Shown here: positions 36,932 through 46,818 of the stretch, one piece after another | How positions within the stretch are numbered: the first letter of the stretch is position 1 | Layout of the letters: every line of letters begins with the position of its first letter | NCBI GenBank assembly: GCA_002300355.1 | Contig: NSGV01000001.1 | Location: forward strand, 2,418,001-2,482,000 | Source: Streptomyces sp. TLI_235 | Lineage (GTDB): Bacteria; Actinomycetota; Actinomycetes; Streptomycetales; Streptomycetaceae | Reading direction: 5' to 3' | Length of the DNA stretch: 64,000 bases | Program-made: the position numbers and the translations under genes | Notes under the pieces: model-generated | Databases searched by the model: none | What the model was told of the DNA's origin: nothing | The model's input: only the letters and a program-made list of their open reading frames with translations

Positions 36932-39571
36932 TCAGCCCGCGCCGAGCTGCAGCTGGGGTGGGGCCTCCTCGACGACGGCCACACCGATCCGGCTGACCCG
37001 GGCGGAGAACGGCTCGCCCGCCACCCGCAGTCCGGTGAGCTGCAGTTCGCCCAGCGGCGTGCTGGAGGCGGGGCGCACCACCACCCTGCCGCCGGGCACG
37101 TCGGGCCGGATTCCGGCCATCGCCAGCACGAGGTGGACACCGGCCGCCGCGGACAGTGCCGCCGGCCGACAGGCCGCGGGGTGGGGTACCGGCGGGCAGC
37201 CCGTCACCCGCTGCTCCCCCGCGTACATCTCGGGCAGCCGGCCGTCGAAGTGCTCGGCAGCACCCAGCAGGCCCTCCAGCAGCAGACCCGCCTCGCGTTC
37301 GAAGCCCGCGTCGGCGAGGCCGGCCACGGCGAGCGTTGTCTCGTGCACCCGGACGGCGCCGCTGCGGTGGCCCAGTGGGTTGAACCGGGGTGACTTGGCG
37401 CTGAGCGTCCGTAGGCCCCACCCGCAGTCCAGTTCCTGAGCGGTGAGGCGCTGGGCGAGAAGCCTGGTCTGCTCCCGGTCGAGCAGGCCCTCGTGCAGCC
37501 TGCCCTCGCGGGAGAGGCCGACGTCGAGCAGGTGCACCAGGGAGGAGGCGACCGCCGGGACCGTCCGGCCGCCGCCGAGCAGGGCCGCCGCGGGTCGGCC
37601 GCCCGCCAGGTCGTCGATCCAGAACCGCTCCCGGAAGCGTTCCCGGAGAGCCGCCGCCCAGCTCAGCCACTCGGCCGCGCCGGGCCGGGCGAAGGCCGCG
37701 AGCAGTTCCGCGCCGTGCAGGGCCGCACGGTACGCCTGCGCCTGTACCTCGCAGCGGGCCACCGCGGAACGGCTCGACCGATCCTCGGGGGCGCGGCTGA
37801 GGTCGACGACGAATCCCTCCGGTCCGTCCGGGCCCTCCGCCACGGAGGCGCGGAGCGCCGCCAGGGCGCGCTCGACCGCCGGCAGGAGCTCTATCACCTC
37901 GGCTCTCGGCAGACCCCAACGCCAGGCCTCCGCCAGAACGGTGACGAACAACAGGGTGGTCTCGGTGGCGGTGCAGATCGGCGGCAGTTCGGGACCGCCG
38001 TGCCGCATCGGGCCGGGGATCAATCCTTCCTGCGGGCCCACGACCGGGCCGCCGGTCGGCGGCGCGGTGCCTGGACAGGGCTGGCGGCCGGCTTGCTGAC
38101 GGCGCGCCAGGGCGCGCAGTGTCCCCGCGGCCAGCCGGGTGCCGAACGGCAGTGTCCAGCGGGCGGCCCACAGGGCGTCGGCCGCGGTGAGACCGAACCG
38201 CCACGGCGCGCCGGAGGCGGCGTACAGGTCGGTCGGACGGTCCGCGTCGGCGAGCAGCAGGGCGCCCAGCGCATCGAGTGAGGCGGGGACCAGGCGCTGC
38301 GCTCGGGCGTCGTCGCTGCGGATCTCCGGCTCGGACCAGGGCAGCGGGACACCCTGGCCGCGTCCCGTGGGCGGGCGGCCCGCGGGCGGGTAGCTCTCCA
38401 GGGCGGTCTGCAGATCGACCGACCAGCGTGCGCCCGGCTGCACCTCCAAGTCCCAGCGGAGCACGCCCGCGCCGGCCAGTACGGCGTGCGGGGTGGGCCG
38501 CGCCGACACCGTTGCGCTGCGGCCGAGGCCTGCCCAGCGCAGACCGGCCGACTGCACCTGGCTCGGCAGGTCGGCACTGCGCTGACCGGCGGCGATCTCG
38601 CCGAGCAGGCCGAGATCGGTGCCGAAGGTGATCTCCAGCGGAAGGCGGGCGGGCCGGCCGCCGGCGTTGCGGACGGTGACCGTTTCCGTCCCGTCCGCAT
38701 GGCGCAGCCGCTCCACGGTGAGCGCCGGGTCGGGATCGGGGTCGCCGGGGATGCGGACGCTGCCGACGAAGCGGGCCTCGGCGGCCGAGGTGAGCGCGCC
38801 TTGGAGGGGCATCGGCTCGATGCCGCCGAGCCGGAGCTCCATGCGGGCCAGGGTGCGGACGCCGGACCGGTAGAAGCCCTGCAGCCCCTGGCCCCGCAGC
38901 TGGCCGTCCACGCCGGACGCGGCCATGGCCGGTGCCGCCACGCAGAGGAGCAGGTCGTGCGTGGCGGCGGCGGTCTGTGCGCGGGGCGGTGCCGGCGGCC
39001 TGGGCTGGCCGCCGGAAGCGCCGACCGGGCCACCAGTAGGCGGCAGCGGTACCCCGTACGGCGGTGTCCCGGCCCCGTGGGACGGGGTCGGCACGCCGGA
39101 GGGCGGCGTGGGAACCCCGTAGGGCTGTGTGGGAACCCCGTACGGCGGGGTCGGGGGGCCCATCGGCGGTCTGCCGCCGGGGTGGCCGACGGCGGGTGTG
39201 CGGGTGGCCGCACCAGCAACGGGCGCGCCGTGCCTTGGGGGCGCCGCCGGGGCGGGCGGTGCGGCAGGTGCGGGTGGCGCCGTGGGTCCGGGTGGTCCAG
39301 GTGGTGCGGACGGCATGGCGGCGCTCTGCGGTGCCGGGGGCACGGGGAGGGCGCTTGACCGCCCCTGGGGCGGCAGCCCGGTGGGTGGCGCGGAGGGAAG
39401 GGGAGGGAGCGGTGGCACCGATGGCTGGGCCGGCATCGGGGAGGCCAAGGGCACCGGCGGCACGGTCGGCGCCGAGGCGGCCGAAGCTGCCGGGGCTGTG
39501 CCGGGCGCCGGGGTCGGCGCATCGGCCGGTGGCGGCGGTGCGGCCGGCTCTGGTGGCCTGGAGACGGTCAC
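36932..39571 (-). CDS. Glycogen debranching enzyme-like protein with long Pro-rich N-terminus
   Basis: 879 residues. The first 190 are a low-complexity Pro/Ala/Gly leader with repeated YGVPTPP units, probably disordered. The rest resembles proteins annotated as glycogen debranching N-terminal domain followed by an (alpha/alpha)6-barrel glycosidase-like domain: HDLLLCVAAPAMAASGVDG, a beta-rich region to about 420, and helical motifs FGTRLAAGTLRALARRQ, PICTATETTLLFVTVLAEAW and DCGWGLRTLSAKSPRFNP. The last of these is a strongly conserved loop in GH-type debranchers. GTG 39571 follows GGGGAGGAG. No glg genes are near. Substrate unknown; probably cytoplasmic. Confidence 0.85.
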   Translation of the reverse strand: MTVSRPPEPAAPPPPADAPTPAPGTAPAASAASAPTVPPVPLASPMPAQPSVPPLPPLPSAPPTGLPPQGRSSALPVPPAPQSAAMPSAPPGPPGPTAPPAPAAPPAPAAPPRHGAPVAGAATRTPAVGHPGGRPPMGPPTPPYGVPTQPYGVPTPPSGVPTPSHGAGTPPYGVPLPPTGGPVGASGGQPRPPAPPRAQTAAATHDLLLCVAAPAMAASGVDGQLRGQGLQGFYRSGVRTLARMELRLGGIEPMPLQGALTSAAEARFVGSVRIPGDPDPDPALTVERLRHADGTETVTVRNAGGRPARLPLEITFGTDLGLLGEIAAGQRSADLPSQVQSAGLRWAGLGRSATVSARPTPHAVLAGAGVLRWDLEVQPGARWSVDLQTALESYPPAGRPPTGRGQGVPLPWSEPEIRSDDARAQRLVPASLDALGALLLADADRPTDLYAASGAPWRFGLTAADALWAARWTLPFGTRLAAGTLRALARRQQAGRQPCPGTAPPTGGPVVGPQEGLIPGPMRHGGPELPPICTATETTLLFVTVLAEAWRWGLPRAEVIELLPAVERALAALRASVAEGPDGPEGFVVDLSRAPEDRSSRSAVARCEVQAQAYRAALHGAELLAAFARPGAAEWLSWAAALRERFRERFWIDDLAGGRPAAALLGGGRTVPAVASSLVHLLDVGLSREGRLHEGLLDREQTRLLAQRLTAQELDCGWGLRTLSAKSPRFNPLGHRSGAVRVHETTLAVAGLADAGFEREAGLLLEGLLGAAEHFDGRLPEMYAGEQRVTGCPPVPHPAACRPAALSAAAGVHLVLAMAGIRPDVPGGRVVVRPASSTPLGELQLTGLRVAGEPFSARVSRIGVAVVEEAPPQLQLGAG

Positions 39572-40100
39572 CGGACTCTCCTCCCCTCGGTCGGCCGGCT
39601 GCTGCTGGGCCGGTCGACCGCGAGCATGCTCGTTCGCGGTCTGTGCTGCTCTGCCGGTGCGGCAGGTGGATCGGTGGGAGCAGGTCGGGCCGTGCCGCTT
39701 CCGGTGCGGCCGTGTCCGGCGGTGCTCTCTGCCCGGACGGGCCGCCCGTGCGGGCGTGAGCGCACCGGTGGTGGTGCGGTGCGCATCGACTCGGTGCAGG
39801 GCCTGCGGGCGGGCAGTGCCGCCCGCGCCCCCTGGGTGAACGTCCTGCACCTGCCACAGGTCACGCCGCCCGGCGCGGCGGCAATGGCGCGCAGGCGAGG
39901 TGCGACCCTCCGACCGGCCACGTCGCCCCCATCGACGCTGTCCGGCCCGGCTGCCGACGGCGGCGCGGCCACCTCGATGGCCCTCCCCTATCGGCTCCTG
40001 TCCGCCGCCAGGATACGGTGCGGTTCGGCGGCGCCCGCACCCGGAACATGGTTGACGCGCGTCGCATCGCGCCTGCGACCAGCACGTACCGAGGAGCTCC
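39572..40100. other. Divergent intergenic region, no gene seen
   Basis: 529 bp between the debranching-like gene (minus) and the hydrolase gene (plus). No reading frame has coding character despite several open frames. TTGACG at 40051 is a possible -35 for the hydrolase gene, but no good -10 follows at 16-18 bp. Confidence 0.45.
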
Positions 40101-41414
40101 ATGTCCACCGTCGGCCGACTGCCCGGAATCGTCACCAGGGACCACGTCTTCCGGGTGCCGCTCGACCACCAGCGGCCGGAGGGCGAGCGCATCGAGGTCT
40201 ACGCCCGGGAGGTCGTGGCGTCCGGCCGGGAGCACGACGACCTGCCGTGGCTGGTCTACCTGCAGGGCGGGCCGGGCGGCAAGGCCGGGCGGCCGCTGGG
40301 ACGCGACGACTGGCTGAACCGCGCCCTCGACGACTACCGGGTGCTGCTCCTGGACCAGCGCGGCACCGGACGCTCCACGCCGGCCAATCGGCAGACCCTG
40401 GTCCGCCGCGGCGGACCGGCCGAGCAGGCCGACTACCTGGCCCACTTCCGGGCCGACTCGATCGTTCGGGACGCCGAGCTGATCCGCCGTCTGCTGCTCG
40501 GCGACGAGGGCAAGTGGAGCCTCCTCGGCCAGAGCTTCGGCGGCTTCTGCACGCTGACCTACCTGTCGCTGGCCCCGGAGGGGCTGCGGGAGGCGTTCGT
40601 CACCGGCGGTCTGGCCGGCCTGCGTGCCTCGGCGGACGACGTCTACCGGGCGGCCTACCCGCGAGTGGCGGCGAAGAACGCGGCGCACTACGCCCGCTAC
40701 CCGCAGGACGTGGCCGCCGTCCGCCGGATCGCGGCGCACCTCACGCAGCGGCCTGCCCAGCTGCCGAGCGGTGGTCTGCTGACCGTGCAGGCCTTCCAGG
40801 CACTGGGCCTGATGCTCGGTGGCGGATCGGGCTCGGGCGCGCTGCACTACCTGCTGGAGGAGGCCTGGGTGGAGGGCGAGGACGGCCCTGAGCTGTCCGA
40901 CACCTTCCTCGCCGGGGCCCAGGCCCAGCTCTCCTTCGCGCAGAACCCGATGTACGCCGTCCTGCACGAGTCGATCTACGGCCAGCGCTCGGTGGACCCG
41001 GCGGGCACCGGGTGGGCCGCCGAGCGCGTCCGCAAGGAGTTCCCGGCCTTCGACGCCGAGGCCGCCCTGGGAACGGACGCCCCGGTCCTGCTCACCGGCG
41101 AGATGATCTACCCCTGGATGTTCGAGACCGACCCGGCGCTGCAGCCGCTGCGCGAGACGGCGCAGCTGCTCGCGGAGCGCCGCGACTGGCCCGACCTGTA
41201 CTCCCCCGAGCGGCTGGCCGCCAACGAGGTGCCGGTGTTCGCGGCCGTGTACTTCGACGACATGTACGTGGACACCGCCGACTCGCTGGAGACGGCGCAG
41301 GCCGTGGGCAACCTGCGCTTCTGGCTGACCAACGAGTGGGAGCACGACGCGCTCCGGGTGAGCGGCCGAGTGGTGCTCGACCGCCTGGTCCGGATGGCGC
41401 GCGGCGAGGCGTAG
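40101..41414 (+). CDS. Alpha/beta-hydrolase, proline iminopeptidase-like (S33 family)
   Basis: 437 residues. Motifs of the S33 family: oxyanion region LQGGPGGKAG, DQRGTGRST, nucleophile elbow GQSFGGFC (Ser near 150), a large helical cap, a late Asp in VYFDDMYVD, and a catalytic-type His in NEWEHDALR near the end. It should remove N-terminal proline or similar residues from peptides in the cytoplasm. GAGGAG lies 4 bp before ATG 40101. It is convergent with the DUF4192 gene, 31 bp apart. Confidence 0.88.
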   Translation: MSTVGRLPGIVTRDHVFRVPLDHQRPEGERIEVYAREVVASGREHDDLPWLVYLQGGPGGKAGRPLGRDDWLNRALDDYRVLLLDQRGTGRSTPANRQTLVRRGGPAEQADYLAHFRADSIVRDAELIRRLLLGDEGKWSLLGQSFGGFCTLTYLSLAPEGLREAFVTGGLAGLRASADDVYRAAYPRVAAKNAAHYARYPQDVAAVRRIAAHLTQRPAQLPSGGLLTVQAFQALGLMLGGGSGSGALHYLLEEAWVEGEDGPELSDTFLAGAQAQLSFAQNPMYAVLHESIYGQRSVDPAGTGWAAERVRKEFPAFDAEAALGTDAPVLLTGEMIYPWMFETDPALQPLRETAQLLAERRDWPDLYSPERLAANEVPVFAAVYFDDMYVDTADSLETAQAVGNLRFWLTNEWEHDALRVSGRVVLDRLVRMARGEA

Positions 41415-41445
41415 CGGGGCGACCCTGCCGGGGCGGCGGAGCATC

Positions 41446-43245
41446 TCAGCAGTCGCCCGGCCGATGAGCGCGCAGTGGGCCGGCCGTACGGTCGTGGACT
41501 TGCCGGGCGCCCGGCCCCGGTGTGCCGCGGGTCGGCCCGACCGGGCGAGGCAGCGGCGACCGCGGCCCGGTACCCGCGGGGGTGCCGGGGGCCGCAGGCC
41601 GGGGTGCCGAGGCGCCGCCGCGGCCGACCGTGCGGTGATCGCGCAGGGTGGCCCTGCCCGGGGCGGGAGGCCGCCCAGGAGCCCGGCCGCCCTGGCCTCC
41701 GCCGTTCGAGTCGCCCTCGCCTTGGCCGCCCTCGTCCGAGCCGCCCGCGCCTTGGCCGCCCTCGTCCAAGCCGCCCGCGCCCTGGCCGGGAGGCGGCTCG
41801 CCGACGGCTTCATTCGTCGGCCTGGTGGCCGCGGGGGGCGATTCCGGAGTTCCCCTGCTCTCCGCCGTGGTGGGCCGCGCCGACGGCCCCGCCGCGGGTG
41901 CGGCAGGTGCGGGACGAAGGGCCGGCCCATGGGGCGCGAGGTCCCGCCCGACGCCGCCGGAGGTCGCCGTGGGCCGGGAGCCCCGGGGCCGGGCGGCGAT
42001 GCGGCCGGCGCGCTGCTCACGGACGCTCTCCAGGAGCCGCTCCGGTGCGAGGCCGCCGTTGATCGACTCGTACAGCAGGTGGGCCAGGGTGTAGCGCGAG
42101 TCCACCTCCAGCGCCCGCGACAGCATGATCCGGGCGGTGGCGGTGTCGCCGGCGATCCAGGCCGTCCAGGCGAGCAGGGTGAGCGGCGGCGCGGCGAGGT
42201 GTTCGAACGGGCTGACGCAGCGCTGGACGAGGAACCGCCACACGCGCTGGGCGACGGCCAGCTCGTCCGGCTCGGCGAACTCGGCTCCGCGGTCGCGGCC
42301 CAGCTTGTCCTGCAGGCCGAGCAGCAGCCGGGCGACCCGCTGGGGGTCGACTTCCCGTGCGCCGTCGCGGAACTCGGCCATCACCTCCGCGATGAGGGTA
42401 CCCGTCCGTTCGACCGCGGCCGCCCGGCCCGAGGCGAGCTCACGGAGGAAGCCTGGCCCGGCCCGTTCGATCTCCTGGCGCTGGATGTCCGCGGTCGGCG
42501 GCCCGACCGGGGCCAGCCCGGCCACCATGGACCGCCGGCTGCCACGCGGGGCCAGACCTGCGAAGGCCGCCGCCGCGGCGATCGCGCTCGGCCGGTGGGC
42601 CGGTCGGACCGGTGTCCCGGTGGGGTCGCAGCAGCCGGGGCGGCTGCACAGGAAGGACCACCAGCGGCCACCGGAGACGCAGAGCGACTCCTTCACGGCC
42701 ACCCCGGCCTCACGGAAAGCGGCCGCGAGGCTGTCGGCGAGCGGGCGCAACGACTCGACCGGGCGCGCCGCGCCGCTCGGCGGTGCGCCGCTCTTCGCCT
42801 CGGCGGGATCGGCCGGACCGGCGGAATCGGCGGAATCGGCGGAATCGGAAGGATCGACCGGATGTGCGGGCGCGGTGGCACCTGCGGGCTCACCGACACC
42901 GACGGGCTCGGTGGGGCCGGCGGGATCCCGTACGAGGTAGAGCAGGACCTGGTCCGGTCGGCGGTCGCGCTTCTCGGAGAGTTCCAGTAGCAGGGCCGCG
43001 GTGTCGTGGGCCACCGGCCCCCACTGGGCGGGGTTGTCGGGGAGGTCGACCCGGACCACCCCGCCCTGTTGGAGCGAGGGACCCTGTAGGCCGACGGCGA
43101 CGATGCTGTCGTCGGGGAAGAACCCCAGCAGGTAGGGCAGCATCTCGGCCATGTCGGCCGGGCCGCGCATCGGCATGGGCAGGAGGGCGGCCGGCCCGCC
43201 CGGGAAGGGCGCGGCGGGCGGAGTGCGGTGCTCGTCGTGGTTCAT
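41446..43245 (-). CDS. DUF4192 family protein
   Basis: 599 residues. The conserved DUF4192 part spans about 20-420 ([20 protein letters not shown] near the start; [29 protein letters not shown] with three Cys; [19 protein letters not shown] near 355). The last 170 residues are Gly/Pro-rich low-complexity with [14 protein letters not shown] repeats. It is found throughout Actinobacteria, with function unknown. It diverges from recQ over a short region with two DnaA boxes. Cytoplasmic by prediction. Confidence 0.85.
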   Translation of the reverse strand: MNHDEHRTPPAAPFPGGPAALLPMPMRGPADMAEMLPYLLGFFPDDSIVAVGLQGPSLQQGGVVRVDLPDNPAQWGPVAHDTAALLLELSEKRDRRPDQVLLYLVRDPAGPTEPVGVGEPAGATAPAHPVDPSDSADSADSAGPADPAEAKSGAPPSGAARPVESLRPLADSLAAAFREAGVAVKESLCVSGGRWWSFLCSRPGCCDPTGTPVRPAHRPSAIAAAAAFAGLAPRGSRRSMVAGLAPVGPPTADIQRQEIERAGPGFLRELASGRAAAVERTGTLIAEVMAEFRDGAREVDPQRVARLLLGLQDKLGRDRGAEFAEPDELAVAQRVWRFLVQRCVSPFEHLAAPPLTLLAWTAWIAGDTATARIMLSRALEVDSRYTLAHLLYESINGGLAPERLLESVREQRAGRIAARPRGSRPTATSGGVGRDLAPHGPALRPAPAAPAAGPSARPTTAESRGTPESPPAATRPTNEAVGEPPPGQGAGGLDEGGQGAGGSDEGGQGEGDSNGGGQGGRAPGRPPAPGRATLRDHRTVGRGGASAPRPAAPGTPAGTGPRSPLPRPVGPTRGTPGPGARQVHDRTAGPLRAHRPGDC

Positions 43246-43438
43246 GGCCCGAAGCGTGCCGCCTTTTCTGCCCGCTCCGCACAGCCTGTGGATAACTCCG
43301 GATTCCGGATTGTTGCGGGCGGACCACTTCCCGGGAATTTTCGCCGTTCCGGAGGTATTGACCTTCCCGTCAACCGATCTGATGACACGTTATCCACAGG
43401 CGCGGCGCCGCATTGGCCCATTGTCGGTCGCACGCGGT
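43246..43438. promoter_or_regulatory. Divergent regulatory region with two inverted DnaA boxes (DUF4192 gene / recQ)
   Basis: Perfect TTATCCACA boxes occur on the minus strand at 43287-43295 and on the plus strand at 43390-43398, about 95 bp apart and facing each other. This is the strong E. coli type box; Streptomyces oriC boxes are more often TTGTCCACA. The region is less G+C-rich than its flanks, and both promoters must lie here. Confidence 0.7.
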
Positions 43439-45781
43439 ATGCATGAAGCCATGGACGAGCGCAGCATCCGCCCCGAATCCGAGCCCACGGCCGTGCCCAC
43501 CGCGGCGAACTGCTCCGGCGGCACCGGCGGCCCAGGCACGGTCGGCCACGCCGCCGACCGGGCGGGCACGACCGGCGACGGAGGTGTCCTCGGTCAGGAC
43601 CGCGCCGCAGTCCGAGAGCGGGCCGAGGCCGTGCTGCGCGAGCTCGCCGGGCCGTCCGCCGTGCTGCGAGAGGACCAGTGGCGGGCCATCGAGGCCCTGG
43701 TCGTCGACCGCCGCAGGGCACTGGTGGTGCAGCGCACCGGCTGGGGCAAGTCGGCCGTCTACTTCATCGCCACCGCCCTGCTGCGCTCGGGCGGCGCCGG
43801 TCCCACCGTGATCGTCTCGCCGCTGCTGGCACTGATGCGCAACCAGGTGGATTCCGCCTCCCGGGCGGGCATCCACGCCCGGACGATCAACTCCGCCAAC
43901 CCGCAGGAGTGGGACGAGATCCAGGCCGAGGTCGCGGCCGGGGCCGTCGACATCCTGTTGGTCAGCCCGGAGCGGCTGAACAACCCCGACTTCCGCGACC
44001 AGGTGCTGCCGAAGCTGGCCGCCTCCACCGGTCTGCTCGTGGTCGACGAGGCGCACTGCATCTCCGACTGGGGCCACGACTTCCGGCCGGACTACCGCCG
44101 GCTGCGCACCATGCTGGCCGACCTCGCCCCCGGTGTGCCGGTGCTCGCCACCACGGCGACGGCCAACGCCCGCGTCACCGCCGACGTGGCCGAGCAGTTG
44201 GGCACCGGTGCCCCCGAGGGTGCCGACGGCCCGGGTGTCGACCGCACGGCGCTCGTGCTGCGCGGTCCGCTGGACCGGGAGAGTCTCAGCCTCGGTGTGC
44301 TCGCACTGCCCGATCCGGCGCACCGCCTGGCGTGGCTGGCCGACCACCTGGCCGAGCTGCCGGGTTCCGGCATCGTCTACACCCTCACTGTGGCCGCGGC
44401 GGACGAGGTGACGGCGTTCCTGCGCTCCCGCGGCTACCCGGTGGCCTCGTACTCCGGCCGGACGGAGGACGCCGAACGCCGCAGCGCCGAGGCGGATCTG
44501 CTGGCCAACCGGGTCAAGGCCCTGGTGGCGACGTCCGCCCTCGGCATGGGCTTCGACAAGCCAGATCTGGGCTTCGTGGTGCACGTGGGCTCCCCCGGCT
44601 CACCGATCGCCTACTACCAGCAGGTCGGGCGGGCCGGCCGCGGAGTCGACCGGGCCGAGGTGCTGCTGCTGCCCGGCCGGGAGGACGAGGCGATCTGGCG
44701 GTACTTCGCCTCACTGGGCTTCCCGCCGGAGGAGCAGGTCCGCCGGACGATCGACGCGCTCGCCGAGGCGGGCCGCCCGCTGTCCACCGCGGCCCTGGAG
44801 GCCCGGGTGGACCTCCGGCGGAACCGGCTGGAGACCATGCTCAAGGTGCTCGACGTCGACGGCGCGGTCCGCAAGGTCCGCGGCGGCTGGGAGGCGACCG
44901 GCCAGGCCTGGGCCTACGACGCGCCGCGCTACGCGAAGGTCGCCGCCGCCCGGGAGGCCGAGCAGCAGGCCATGCGGGAGTACGCGGCCTCCGGCGCCTG
45001 CCGGATGGAGTTCCTGCGGCGGCAGCTCGACGACCCGGAGGCAGCGCCCTGCGGGCGGTGCGACAACTGCGTCGGCCCCGCCCACGGCCCGGACGTGTCG
45101 GCCGAGGCCCTGGCCGCAGCCCGGGCCGCGCTCGGCCGGCCCGGCGTCGAGTTCGAGCCGCGCAGGCTGTGGCCGACCGGGATGGACGCGCTGGGGGTGC
45201 AGCTCAAGGGCCGCATTCCCGCCGGGGAACAGGCGGAGACCGGCCGGGCACTCGGTCGGCTCTCCGACATCGGCTGGGGCACCCGGCTGCGCTCCCTGCT
45301 CGCCGAGTCGGCGCCGGACGGCCCCGTCCCGCCCGAGGTGGTGGACGCGCTCGTCAGCGTCCTCGCCGACTGGGCGCGCGGCCCCGGCGGCTGGGCCGGG
45401 CCGGAGGGCCCGGACGGCGGACGGCTGGCCCGGCCGGTCGGCGTGGTCACGATGTCCTCCTCGACGCGGCCCCAACTGGTGGAGAGCCTCGGCGCGCGGA
45501 TCGCGACGGTCGGTCGGCTGCCGCTGCTCGGCCGGATCGAGTACGCGGCGGGTCGCCCGCCGCACGGCCCGCGGTCCAACAGCGCCCAGCGGCTGCACTC
45601 GCTGGCGGGCACGCTGGTCGTCCCGGAGAAACTGGGCGAGACGCTCGGCTCGGCGGGCGGCCCGGTGCTGCTGGTGGACGACCTGGTCGACTCGGGCTGG
45701 ACGGTCACGGTCGCCTCCCGGCTGCTGCGGCGCGCCGGCGCGACGGGTGTGCTGCCCCTGGTCCTCGCCCTCCAGGCCTGA
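43439..45781 (+). CDS. recQ: RecQ-family DNA helicase fused to a phosphoribosyltransferase-like domain
   Basis: 780 residues from ATG 43439 (ATG 43451 is equally possible). SF2 helicase motifs: Walker [12 protein letters not shown], motif [22 protein letters not shown], motif [13 protein letters not shown], motif [12 protein letters not shown] zinc-binding module has four Cys (CRMEFLRRQ to CGRCDNC, about 520-545). The C-terminal 180 residues end in [20 protein letters not shown], the PRPP-binding loop of phosphoribosyltransferases (ComF-like). RecQ enzymes unwind recombination intermediates 3'-5'. The frame stays open upstream to 43151 without coding character. Confidence 0.9.
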   Translation: MHEAMDERSIRPESEPTAVPTAANCSGGTGGPGTVGHAADRAGTTGDGGVLGQDRAAVRERAEAVLRELAGPSAVLREDQWRAIEALVVDRRRALVVQRTGWGKSAVYFIATALLRSGGAGPTVIVSPLLALMRNQVDSASRAGIHARTINSANPQEWDEIQAEVAAGAVDILLVSPERLNNPDFRDQVLPKLAASTGLLVVDEAHCISDWGHDFRPDYRRLRTMLADLAPGVPVLATTATANARVTADVAEQLGTGAPEGADGPGVDRTALVLRGPLDRESLSLGVLALPDPAHRLAWLADHLAELPGSGIVYTLTVAAADEVTAFLRSRGYPVASYSGRTEDAERRSAEADLLANRVKALVATSALGMGFDKPDLGFVVHVGSPGSPIAYYQQVGRAGRGVDRAEVLLLPGREDEAIWRYFASLGFPPEEQVRRTIDALAEAGRPLSTAALEARVDLRRNRLETMLKVLDVDGAVRKVRGGWEATGQAWAYDAPRYAKVAAAREAEQQAMREYAASGACRMEFLRRQLDDPEAAPCGRCDNCVGPAHGPDVSAEALAAARAALGRPGVEFEPRRLWPTGMDALGVQLKGRIPAGEQAETGRALGRLSDIGWGTRLRSLLAESAPDGPVPPEVVDALVSVLADWARGPGGWAGPEGPDGGRLARPVGVVTMSSSTRPQLVESLGARIATVGRLPLLGRIEYAAGRPPHGPRSNSAQRLHSLAGTLVVPEKLGETLGSAGGPVLLVDDLVDSGWTVTVASRLLRRAGATGVLPLVLALQA

Positions 45782-46091
45782 CCTTCACGCGCGGGCCCAC
45801 GATCACCGGTCACCGCCTCCTCGGACCGACGAGGAGTACCGTTCACCGCAAGGACACCGAGGGGCAAACCGGACTTCGACCACTCGTCGGACGACCGTCA
45901 GGCGAATGGCCGCACCGGAGAGACGGAATATATCCGGCAGAACACTGAATTTCGGGCGGCGGTCGGCATTTCATCATTGCCGCTCAGACCTATCTGACGG
46001 GAGAATTGGAGCCGTACCCCACACCTGGTCGCGAGACCCGGTATTCGGCGTACCCACGTCACCGCCGTGCCAGCGGGCCGGAAGGAGGATC
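45782..46091. other. Intergenic region downstream of recQ, no gene seen
   Basis: 310 bp between recQ and the next plus-strand gene. The middle (45920-46010) is relatively A/T-rich (GGAATATATCC, CATTTCATCATT), suggesting a promoter for the downstream gene, but no confident -35/-10 pair was found. Confidence 0.4.
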
Positions 46092-46724
46092 GTGATCAAC
46101 CGCAGAGACCACGGTCAGGATCCTTCCACCGCCAGACGGAGTATCGACCCCAAGGCCTGGTCAGAGGCCGGCGTACCGCTGCTGCGAGCCCCGCGCGACT
46201 TCGTCCGCGAGCTGCACCAGCGGCACCTGCCGCAACCGGGCACAACGGTCGTCGCCGTGCTGGACGCCAGGCACCAACTGGTCGCGTCCGCGTCCTTCGC
46301 CACCCGGCAGCACCTCACCGACGGGTGGCAGCACCGCAACGCGATCCTGGCACACCTCCGGCAGGTGATCCCGCACGACCTCCGGCTGGCCACCCCCGTC
46401 CGCACCGCGGTCCTGCTGCGCTGCCGGGACGGCTCGCCCGAGTGGGTACCCCAGGACGGTGCGTGGATGTGGGCACTGCGCGACGCCGCCGAGCTGCACG
46501 GACTGCGCTGCGGCTCGTACATCACGCTGACACCGGCCGGGTGGCACTCGCTCGGGGACGGGCGGCGCGGCCGCAACCCGCACTCCGGATCATGGGCCGA
46601 CGGGCCGCTGCACACCGTCACCGAGCTGCCTCCCCGCCATGAGCGGAAGCCGGCCCGGCAGACCGGACGGGGGGTCTCCCCCGTCGCGGCGGTGACAGCA
46701 CTGCGCCCCGCAGCCTCGCACTGA
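46092..46724 (+). CDS. Conserved protein of unknown function, possible RadC/JAB-like fold
   Basis: 210 residues. GTG 46092 has an ideal GGAAGGAGG 3-4 bp upstream. The central part reads TTVVAVLDARHQLVASASF, then ILAHLRQVIPHD, TAVLLRCRDGSPEWVPQDG, LRDAAELHGLRCGSYITLTP and GWHSL. The order of strands and helices recalls RadC/JAB domains (internal strand, helix, H-x-H-P-S-G loop, helix, final strand ending with a G-x-x-SL). The metal-binding His residues of that loop are absent here (RCRDGSPEW), so it would be non-catalytic. This comparison is inference. No signal peptide or membrane helix. Confidence 0.7.
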   Translation: MINRRDHGQDPSTARRSIDPKAWSEAGVPLLRAPRDFVRELHQRHLPQPGTTVVAVLDARHQLVASASFATRQHLTDGWQHRNAILAHLRQVIPHDLRLATPVRTAVLLRCRDGSPEWVPQDGAWMWALRDAAELHGLRCGSYITLTPAGWHSLGDGRRGRNPHSGSWADGPLHTVTELPPRHERKPARQTGRGVSPVAAVTALRPAASH

Positions 46725-46761
46725 CCGCGCCCTCACACGGCACGGCTGTACACGGACCGTT

Positions 46762-46798
46762 CGCGGTGCCGCCCGCCGGAGAGGCGGGCGGCACCGCG
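46762..46798. terminator. Bidirectional terminator between convergent genes
   Basis: Perfect 16-bp arms CGCGGTGCCGCCCGCC and GGCGGGCGGCACCGCG around a 5-base loop, between the stops at 46724 and 46819. Confidence 0.87.
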
Positions 46799-46818
46799 AC
46801 GGCTCGGACAGCGACGGC

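Noticed and set aside
39572..40192. Upstream extension of the debranching-like gene to 40192
   Set aside because: Arg/Cys-rich with no coding character, and it overlaps the divergent hydrolase start.
43151..43438. RecQ N-terminal extension to 43151
   Set aside because: Runs over the DUF4192 gene start and both DnaA boxes; no conserved sequence.
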